A stretch of DNA of 64,000 nucleotides from Cryomorphaceae bacterium (lineage in GTDB: Bacteria > Bacteroidota > Bacteroidia > Flavobacteriales > Flavobacteriaceae): positions 1-64,000 of the forward strand of contig JABGTW010000060.1 in assembly GCA_018646865.1 (NCBI GenBank). Reading direction: 5' to 3'. A program made the translations under genes and the position numbers. Below the pieces are notes generated by a model that ran no database searches, was not told the DNA's origin, and was given only the letters and a program-made list of their open reading frames with translations. Shown here in pieces: positions 56,980 through 64,000 of this stretch. The first letter of the stretch is position 1. Every line of letters begins with the position of its first letter.

Positions 56980-58264
56980 TTCCTGTAATTATATCAAATA
57001 GTTTATTAGTCAAACTTTCTCTTGAAAGAGAATCAATATTTGGAAGAGTTTGCTTCTTGTACCTACCCTCTATCCAATCATTATATTCACTTCTTATAAA
57101 GTCAACAACTTGATTAATGCTATTAGAATTTGCATTAAATGATTTTGGAGATAATTTTAATACATTTTCTGACTCTTTAGCTGAATTTGAAAAATTAATA
57201 ATTGGTGAACCTGATGCTAAATACTCTATAAGTTTCCCTGAAACCATATCTGTTTCCTCTGTTTCCTTATAATTAAAATTAATTAATAAATGGGATGACT
57301 TAATAATACTGATTGCAATATCGTGATCAACATATCCATTGTTTATCAATTCAATTTCATTAGAATAAATTTTAATAATCTTATTATCAATTCTTCCAGC
57401 TAAACTAAAAATTAGGTTTAAATTTTTTTTCTTTGCACTAAGTATTTTTAGAACTTCATGAAAAACTTCATAATTATGATTTTGTGAAAGAACTCCAGTA
57501 AAAACAATATTGAATTTATTTGGTTTTTTTTCTTCAATTTTATCATAATTTAATTTATCATATCCGTTATAAATCTTATGGATTTTATTTGGATTTGAAA
57601 TCTTACTACTAAGAATTTTATGATATCTATCTCCTACAGTTGTTATAATAGCATCCGAATTTTCAAGGACTTTAGATTCAAGTTGATAATTTAATTTTTT
57701 GGAAAAAGTAAAACTAAACTTACTTTTTAAATAAAAAAGTTCAGACCAGGGATCTCTAAGATCTACAATCCATTTTAACTTATACTTATTATAAATTTTC
57801 TGACCAATTAAGTGAGAAGAGTGAGGGGGGCCGGTCGTAATTACATAATCAATTTTATTATTATTGATAATTTTTTTTGCTTTTTTAAAAGCAAAATAAT
57901 TCCAGCCTATTCTTGAATCTGGTATAAAAAAGTTAAATCTTATAAAAGATGAAAGTTTATCAAAAATTGATTTATGAGGAATATAAGATTGTGGAATACT
58001 TTTAGTTCTATCGCCTGATTTAATTAAAGAATATAAGCTAAGAATTTCAAAACTATATGTTTTGTGAGTTTCAATATCTTCAATTTGACTTAAAAGTGAT
58101 GAATCCTTTAAATTGTATGAAGCATATTTTGGGTCTACAGTTAAAACAATTGGGTTACAGTTTAGTTTTTTTAAATACTTAGCAAAATACATCCATCTTT
58201 GAACACCTGAACCACCAGATGGTGGCCAATAATATGAAATAATTAGTATGTTTAACTTTTTCAA
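56972..58264 (-). CDS. Family 4-like glycosyltransferase
   Basis: ISYYWPPSGGSGVQRW; GKLIEYLASGSPII. Confidence 0.88.
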   Translation of the reverse strand: MKKLNILIISYYWPPSGGSGVQRWMYFAKYLKKLNCNPIVLTVDPKYASYNLKDSSLLSQIEDIETHKTYSFEILSLYSLIKSGDRTKSIPQSYIPHKSIFDKLSSFIRFNFFIPDSRIGWNYFAFKKAKKIINNNKIDYVITTGPPHSSHLIGQKIYNKYKLKWIVDLRDPWSELFYLKSKFSFTFSKKLNYQLESKVLENSDAIITTVGDRYHKILSSKISNPNKIHKIYNGYDKLNYDKIEEKKPNKFNIVFTGVLSQNHNYEVFHEVLKILSAKKKNLNLIFSLAGRIDNKIIKIYSNEIELINNGYVDHDIAISIIKSSHLLINFNYKETEETDMVSGKLIEYLASGSPIINFSNSAKESENVLKLSPKSFNANSNSINQVVDFIRSEYNDWIEGRYKKQTLPNIDSLSRESLTNKLFDIITGIK

Positions 58265-58265
58265 A

Positions 58266-59141
58266 CTAATTTAAATTTAGTTGAACTCCTACGCCAAACA
58301 CTTCCCTTACTTGTAATCTAGAAATAGCATTATCGTCATAAATTAGTTGAAATATTAATTGAGTTGAAAGAAGTTGGTTAACATCAATTTCTATTTGTGC
58401 TAGATAGTCAAGATCAATATTTGATGTCTCTTCTATATAATTGGAAAATAATTTCAAGTCTTGCTTATAATTTACATTTTCAAGCAGGGTTCCTTCAGAG
58501 TGAAATGTTAAGTTAGCACCAAGCTCATATCTAGAAGATTTATTTTGGGAAACACCAAAGTATGAATCATTATCAGGTAAACTAGATGTAAACTTTTTAT
58601 TTACTAGAATTAACCTTGTTGCAATGGGAGAATAGTTTACCCAAATTTTTTCATCTTTCTTCCATAAAAATCCTGAACCTAGTTGAAAATATGCTGGAGA
58701 AAGAAGTTTAGTTGTTAGTTCTCTAATTTCATTATTGTTAGAATCTTTTTTGTATTTATATCCATTTCCAATTTGTGAGGTGAAGTTAAAAAAAGCAGAG
58801 AAAGATAAATTTCTTGTAAATTCTTTACCAACAATTGACTGAATTAAAATTCTATCATCAATCTTTCTTGCAAAGGGAGCATTCTTATATTTAGCCAAAC
58901 CAAATGCTGATTCAACATTAGTCAACCAGTCCCAACCCTTTTCTTTAAACTCCCATTCATAATCAAATTTTATAGTTCCTGAAAAGTTATTAGTACCTCC
59001 TCCAACCCAATCACTAAATCCTGTTTGATTAAGTAAAACCGCAATATTTCCTCTAGAAGTCCAAAGAGAATCTTTTTCAACTATTTCCTGAGAATAGAGG
59101 TTTATCGAAGACATAAGAATAAGAATAAAATATCTCATCAA
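58266..59141 (-). CDS. DUF3078 family outer-membrane-type protein
   Basis: NQTGFSDWVGGGTNNFSGTIKFDYEW signature. Confidence 0.88.
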   Translation of the reverse strand: MMRYFILILMSSINLYSQEIVEKDSLWTSRGNIAVLLNQTGFSDWVGGGTNNFSGTIKFDYEWEFKEKGWDWLTNVESAFGLAKYKNAPFARKIDDRILIQSIVGKEFTRNLSFSAFFNFTSQIGNGYKYKKDSNNNEIRELTTKLLSPAYFQLGSGFLWKKDEKIWVNYSPIATRLILVNKKFTSSLPDNDSYFGVSQNKSSRYELGANLTFHSEGTLLENVNYKQDLKLFSNYIEETSNIDLDYLAQIEIDVNQLLSTQLIFQLIYDDNAISRLQVREVFGVGVQLNLN

Positions 59142-59145
59142 CTGA

Positions 59146-59469
59146 TTACAAAAATCCTAATTCTAGTTTAGCTTCTTCACTCATAAGATCTTTGGTCCAA
59201 GGTGGATCAAATGTAATCTCAACTTCAGCAGTTTTTACCTCGTCTATTGATTTAATTTTTTCTTCTACTTCTTGAGGAAGTGTCTCAGCAACAGGGCAAT
59301 TAGGTGTTGTAAGGGTCATTAATATTTTTACTTCATTATCCTCATTCACAAAAACATCATAAATCAATCCTAATTCATAGATGTCTACAGGAATTTCAGG
59401 ATCAAAAATTGATTTCAATTCCTTAACAATTTTTTCTCCTAGATCTTCCGTATTATTATTATTTGTCAT
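59146..59469 (-). CDS. SUF-associated DUF59/MIP18-like Fe-S assembly protein
   Basis: IFDPEIPVDIYELGLIYDV; TLTTPNCPVAETLP; FDPPWTKDLMSEEAK. Confidence 0.93.
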   Translation of the reverse strand: MTNNNNTEDLGEKIVKELKSIFDPEIPVDIYELGLIYDVFVNEDNEVKILMTLTTPNCPVAETLPQEVEEKIKSIDEVKTAEVEITFDPPWTKDLMSEEAKLELGFL

Positions 59470-59473
59470 TTTT

Positions 59474-59896
59474 TTACTTTTTTACTTGGTATGCTAAAGC
59501 ATAAATTTTTATTTGTTTTATCATTGAAAGTAATCCATTAGCTCTTGTCTGAGATAAGTGACTATTTAATCCGATTTTTTCTATAAAATCAATATTAGCA
59601 TCTAAAATATCTTTTGGTTTATGTCCTGAAAAAACTCTTATCAAAAGAGATATTATGCCTTTTGAAATTATTGCATCACTATCAGCATCAAATATAACTA
59701 TGTTATCATTAAAAGATGAATTAAGCCATACCTTACTTTGACAACCCTTAATAAGATTTGAATCAATTTTATTGTATTGGTCAAATTCGGGGAGATTTTT
59801 ACCTAAATCTATTAAATATTGATATTTTTCTGACCAATCTTGAAAGAAATTGAATTCATCAATTATTTGATCTTGTTTTTGCTGAATACTTTCCAC
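59474..59896 (-). CDS. sufE: SufE family cysteine desulfuration protein
   Basis: LIKGCQSKVWL active-site Cys; LGKNLP. Confidence 0.94.
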   Translation of the reverse strand: MESIQQKQDQIIDEFNFFQDWSEKYQYLIDLGKNLPEFDQYNKIDSNLIKGCQSKVWLNSSFNDNIVIFDADSDAIISKGIISLLIRVFSGHKPKDILDANIDFIEKIGLNSHLSQTRANGLLSMIKQIKIYALAYQVKK

Positions 59897-59912
59897 ACTT
59901 AAAATTAATCAA

Positions 59913-61127
59913 TTATCCTAACATTTTTACAGCCTTTTTGACTGCATCAATAAATAAGTCTATTTCACTTTTAGTATTATAAAATGAAAAAGATGCTCTA
60001 ACTGTTCCTGGTATATTAAAACGATCCATTATTGGCTGTGTACAATGTTGACCTGTTCTTACAGCTATGCCAAACTGATCTAGAATTGATCCTATATCAG
60101 AGGGATGATGATTTGCTATATTAAATGATATTACAGAAATTTTTTCATCTATATCACCGTAAATTTTGATATTATCAATTTTTCTTAAGCTTTCAGTTGC
60201 ATAATCTAAAAGACTTCTTTCATAAGTTTCAATATTTTCAAAACCTATAGAATTCATATAGTCAAGTGCAGCTCCAAATGCAATCACTCCTGCAATATTT
60301 GGAGTTCCTGCCTCAAATTTATGAGGAAGATCGGCATAATCTGTTTTATTGAATGTTACATTTGATATCATCTCTCCACCGCCTTGATAAGGTGGAAGTG
60401 AGTCAAGCAAATCTGATTTACCATAAAGAAATCCAACGCCTGTAGGTCCACATAATTTGTGTGCAGAAGCTACGTAATAATCAACATTTAATTCAGATAA
60501 ATTAATTTTAAAATGAGCTGCACCCTGAGCTCCATCTATCAAGACTTGGCTTTTATTAGCATGTGCAAGATTAATTATTTCTTCTATAGGATTTACTGTT
60601 CCCAGAGTGTTAGAAACATGATTTACAAAAACAAATTTCACATTTGGAGTAAGTAAAGATTTATATGCATCAATGTTCAAAGTTCCATCATCTTTGATTG
60701 GTATTACTTTAAGTTTAGAGCCTGTCTTTTCACAAAGCATTTGCCATGGAACAATATTTGAATGATGTTCCATTTCAGAAATAATTAATTCATCTTTAGA
60801 AGAAATAATTTTTTCAAGTCCTGAAGAAATAATATTAATTCCATGTGTGGTTCCCGATGTAAATATTATTTCATGATTATGTACTATTCCAAAATGCTCT
60901 TTTACTTTTGATCTAGTTTCTTCAAACTTATTTGTTGCATCTACACTAAGTGAATGTAATCCTCTATGAATATTTGAGTTATAATTTTTGTAATAGTCAG
61001 AAATTGCATCAATTACTTGAATTGGAGTTTGAGATGTTGCTGCATTATCAAAGTAGATTAGATCAGTATTATTTATTTTTTTACTGAGTATTGGAAAATC
61101 TTCTCTTATTTTATATACATCTAGCAT
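59913..61127 (-). CDS. sufS: Cysteine desulfurase SufS
   Basis: YFDNAATSQTP; SAHKLCGPTGVGFLYG PLP Lys; RTGQHCTQP active Cys. Confidence 0.96.
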   Translation of the reverse strand: MLDVYKIREDFPILSKKINNTDLIYFDNAATSQTPIQVIDAISDYYKNYNSNIHRGLHSLSVDATNKFEETRSKVKEHFGIVHNHEIIFTSGTTHGINIISSGLEKIISSKDELIISEMEHHSNIVPWQMLCEKTGSKLKVIPIKDDGTLNIDAYKSLLTPNVKFVFVNHVSNTLGTVNPIEEIINLAHANKSQVLIDGAQGAAHFKINLSELNVDYYVASAHKLCGPTGVGFLYGKSDLLDSLPPYQGGGEMISNVTFNKTDYADLPHKFEAGTPNIAGVIAFGAALDYMNSIGFENIETYERSLLDYATESLRKIDNIKIYGDIDEKISVISFNIANHHPSDIGSILDQFGIAVRTGQHCTQPIMDRFNIPGTVRASFSFYNTKSEIDLFIDAVKKAVKMLG

Positions 61128-62444
61128 CTACAGATCAAAACCAAGGTTTACTCCTAGTTTATTTGCAATTAGTGAATTAATTCTTCTTTTTAAATTAGGT
61201 GTTTTAACACTCTCTAAAATATTATTAGCAAAGGCATAAGTTAAAAGTGCTTTTGCCTCTTTTTCAGGAATACCCCTTGTTTTTAAATAAAATAAAGCCT
61301 CCTTATCAAGCTGTCCAACAGTACACCCATGAGAACATTTTACGTCATCAGCAAAAATTTCTAGTTGAGGCTTTGTGTTAACTTTTGATTTATTGTCTAT
61401 CAAAATATTATTGTTCTGTTGAAAGGCATTTGTTTTTTGGGCAATTTTGTCAACTATTATTTTGCCATTAAAAACACCTACTGATCTTTCTGAGAAAATT
61501 CCTTTATAGTCTTGGTGGCTTTCACAATTTGGTTGAGCATGATTAACTAAAGTATTATGATCAACATGTTGATTTGATTCAAGAATCGTAATGCCTTTCA
61601 ATGTTGACTGAATATTTTCTCCTTTATGGTAAAAATTTAAGTTGTTTCTAATTAATTTACCCCCAAAAGAAAAAGTATGAACGCTAACATTACTATCTCT
61701 CTGTTGACTTATAAACGTGTTGTCAATAAGAGTTGCAGTATTTAAATCATTTTGAATTTTATAATAATCTACAAAAGCATTTTTTTCAGCATAAATCTCA
61801 GTTAAACTATTTGTTACAACTGAATGCTCATTTAAACTTTGATGTCTTTCGATAATCTCAACTTTTGCATTCTTATCTGCTATGATAAGGTTTCTTGGTT
61901 GTAGCCAAATAGATTTTTGATTACCTGTAGAAATATGCATTATTTGAACTGGATCTTCTGGACATACCCCTGAAGGAATATATATATAGGCTCCCTCTTT
62001 AGTATATGAGGTATTCAATGAAGCTAAACTTTCATCTTTTGGAACTATCTTATTAAAATATTTTTTAATTGTATCATTATACTTTTCTTTAGAAAGAGCG
62101 GCAGAAAGAACACATATATCCATTCCATCATGAGTGGTTTTAGATAAAAATGGGCTATAAACTCCATCTATAAAAACAATTTTAAAAGAATCAAGATCGT
62201 TAAGGAAATATTCTTTTACATCTCTTAATTCAACTGATTCGTCTTTCTTTGAAGATAAACTATAATTTTTCTGCGTAATTGATTTTAGAGAAGTGTATTT
62301 CCATGATTCGTCTTTCTTAGATGGGAATCCTTGCTTTTCAAATCGCTTTAATGCTTCTTTTCTATCAGAGTGAACAGGATTTAACAAGTCCACGTCTTGT
62401 TCAAAAGCAATGAAAGAATCCAATAATTTTTCTTGAAAATTCAT
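61128..62444 (-). CDS. sufD: Fe-S assembly protein SufD
   Basis: KCSHGCTVGQLDKEALFYLKTRGI. Confidence 0.95.
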   Translation of the reverse strand: MNFQEKLLDSFIAFEQDVDLLNPVHSDRKEALKRFEKQGFPSKKDESWKYTSLKSITQKNYSLSSKKDESVELRDVKEYFLNDLDSFKIVFIDGVYSPFLSKTTHDGMDICVLSAALSKEKYNDTIKKYFNKIVPKDESLASLNTSYTKEGAYIYIPSGVCPEDPVQIMHISTGNQKSIWLQPRNLIIADKNAKVEIIERHQSLNEHSVVTNSLTEIYAEKNAFVDYYKIQNDLNTATLIDNTFISQQRDSNVSVHTFSFGGKLIRNNLNFYHKGENIQSTLKGITILESNQHVDHNTLVNHAQPNCESHQDYKGIFSERSVGVFNGKIIVDKIAQKTNAFQQNNNILIDNKSKVNTKPQLEIFADDVKCSHGCTVGQLDKEALFYLKTRGIPEKEAKALLTYAFANNILESVKTPNLKRRINSLIANKLGVNLGFDL

Positions 62445-62445
62445 G

Positions 62446-63195
62446 TTAAGAATTATCTTTTTTTAACCAATCATATCCAACTTCCTCAATCTTTTTTGCA
62501 AGATCTTTATCTCCTGACTTTACAACTTTACCATCCATTATTACATGAACAAAATCTGGAACTATATAATCAAGTAATCTTTGGTAATGAGTTATTATTA
62601 GTACAGAGTTTTCGTCATTACTGTATTTAACTACTCCATTTGCTACTATTTTTAAAGCATCTATATCTAGTCCTGAATCTGTTTCATCTAAAACTGCAAG
62701 TTCAGGTTCCATCATCGCCATTTGAAATATCTCATTTCTTTTCTTTTCTCCTCCTGAAAAACCTTGATTTAAAGATCTAGATAAAAAATTAGAATCTATC
62801 TCAAGTAGTGATGCTTTTTCTCTTATTTTTTTTAACATTTTACTTGAAGGCATTTCATCTAACCCTTTAGATTTTCTTGATTCATTTATTGCTGTTTTGA
62901 TGAAATTAGTAACAGTGACTCCTGGAATTTCAACAGGATATTGAAACGATAAAAAAACACCCTCATGAGCTCTTTCTTCTGGACTTAATCCATTTATTTC
63001 TTTATTTTTGAAGTATATACTTCCTTTTATAACCTCATAGTCCTCATGTCCTGATATAACATTAGCTAGTGTACTCTTTCCTGAACCGTTAGGCCCCATT
63101 ATAGCATGAATTTCACCTTTATTGATTTTTAAGTTTATCCCCTTCAATATGGGTTTACCTTCTATTTTACAATGTAAATTGTTGATTTCTAACAT
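62446..63195 (-). CDS. sufC: Fe-S assembly ATPase SufC
   Basis: IMGPNGSGKSTLANVI Walker A; FSGGEKKRNEI; LDETDSGLDIDAL. Confidence 0.97.
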   Translation of the reverse strand: MLEINNLHCKIEGKPILKGINLKINKGEIHAIMGPNGSGKSTLANVISGHEDYEVIKGSIYFKNKEINGLSPEERAHEGVFLSFQYPVEIPGVTVTNFIKTAINESRKSKGLDEMPSSKMLKKIREKASLLEIDSNFLSRSLNQGFSGGEKKRNEIFQMAMMEPELAVLDETDSGLDIDALKIVANGVVKYSNDENSVLIITHYQRLLDYIVPDFVHVIMDGKVVKSGDKDLAKKIEEVGYDWLKKDNS

Positions 63196-63205
63196 ATTTA
63201 TAAAT

Positions 63206-64000
63206 TTATCCTACTGATCCCTCTAAAGATATTTCAAGTAATTTTTGAGCTTCAACTGCAAATTCCATTGGTAACTTATTAAGTACCTCTTTACTAAAAC
63301 CATTTACAATTAGAGCAATTGCTTTTTCTGTATCGATACCTCTTTGGTTACAATAAAATATTTGATCTTCACCTATCTTACTAGTTGTAGCTTCATGTTC
63401 AATTTGAGCAGTCTTATTCTGTACTTCAATATATGGGAATGTATGTGCCCCACAATCATTTCCCATTAACAGTGAATCACACTGAGAAAAGTTTCTAGCA
63501 TTTTTTGCAAGCGGTGATATTTGAACAAGCCCTCTATAACTATTTTGAGATTTACCAGCAGAGACACCCTTTGAAATAATAGTACTTTTTGTATTTTTTC
63601 CAATGTGAATCATTTTAGTACCAGTATCAGCTTGCTGAAAATTATTAGTAACAGCAATTGAATAAAACTCACCTATAGAATTGTTTCCTTTTAAAATACA
63701 CGATGGATACTTCCATGTTATAGCAGATCCAGTCTCAACTTGAGTCCATGATATTTTAGATCTGTCATGACAAATTCCCCTTTTTGTAACAAAATTGAAC
63801 ACACCTCCTTTTCCATTTTTATCTCCTGGAAACCAGTTTTGAACAGTTGAATATTTAATTTCAGCATCATCAAGTGCAATAAGTTCAACTACAGCAGCAT
63901 GAAGTTGATTTTCATCTCTAGATGGTGCAGTACAACCCTCAAGATAACTAACATAACTTGACTCATCAGCTATTACCAAGGTTCTTTCAAATTGTCCTGT
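63206..64000 (-). CDS. sufB: Fe-S assembly protein SufB, N-terminus truncated by window edge
   Basis: [22 protein letters not shown]; frame open to base 64000 ([14 protein letters not shown]). Confidence 0.96.
   Translation of the reverse strand, partial: TGQFERTLVIADESSYVSYLEGCTAPSRDENQLHAAVVELIALDDAEIKYSTVQNWFPGDKNGKGGVFNFVTKRGICHDRSKISWTQVETGSAITWKYPSCILKGNNSIGEFYSIAVTNNFQQADTGTKMIHIGKNTKSTIISKGVSAGKSQNSYRGLVQISPLAKNARNFSQCDSLLMGNDCGAHTFPYIEVQNKTAQIEHEATTSKIGEDQIFYCNQRGIDTEKAIALIVNGFSKEVLNKLPMEFAVEAQKLLEISLEGSVG

Noticed and set aside
1-64000. CRISPR array, prophage, transposase or known defence island
   Set aside because: No regularly spaced repeats and no integrase, transposase, Cas, restriction or toxin-antitoxin genes recognised; the helicase-nuclease is AddAB-like housekeeping rather than a defence cluster

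Overview
The window is a low-GC, gene-dense chromosomal segment that reads as a marine Flavobacteriia-type (Bacteroidota) genome. It is mostly core genes: split metH, trxA, tRNA-Asp, dnaE, metG, sodB, a PurF-like/PfkB pair, rnhA, purN, acpP-fabF-pyk, pheS, a complete moxR-DUF58-batABCDE operon, hflX, lpxH, yicC-gmk-nadD and sufBCDSE. There is one catabolic island: azurin, cytochrome c, a GMC dehydrogenase with subunit 3, TIM-barrel and Gfo/Idh/MocA proteins, MFS, and two DUF1080 proteins. I see no rRNA, CRISPR, prophage or transposase. The items most worth follow-up are: (1) a SAM-II-like riboswitch heading an operon of a QueF-fold protein that lacks the catalytic Cys/His, a DUF6580 membrane protein and split MetH; (2) a single-chain AddA-AddB-type fusion helicase-nuclease; (3) an IPExxxVDY-family gene with no ATG/GTG/TTG near its expected N-terminus, where rnc would be expected; (4) a structured-RNA candidate between sodB and the PurF-like gene; (5) a probable exported 3-keto-glycoside oxidation pathway. 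All homology calls come from reading the translations and from memory of the families. No database search was run.
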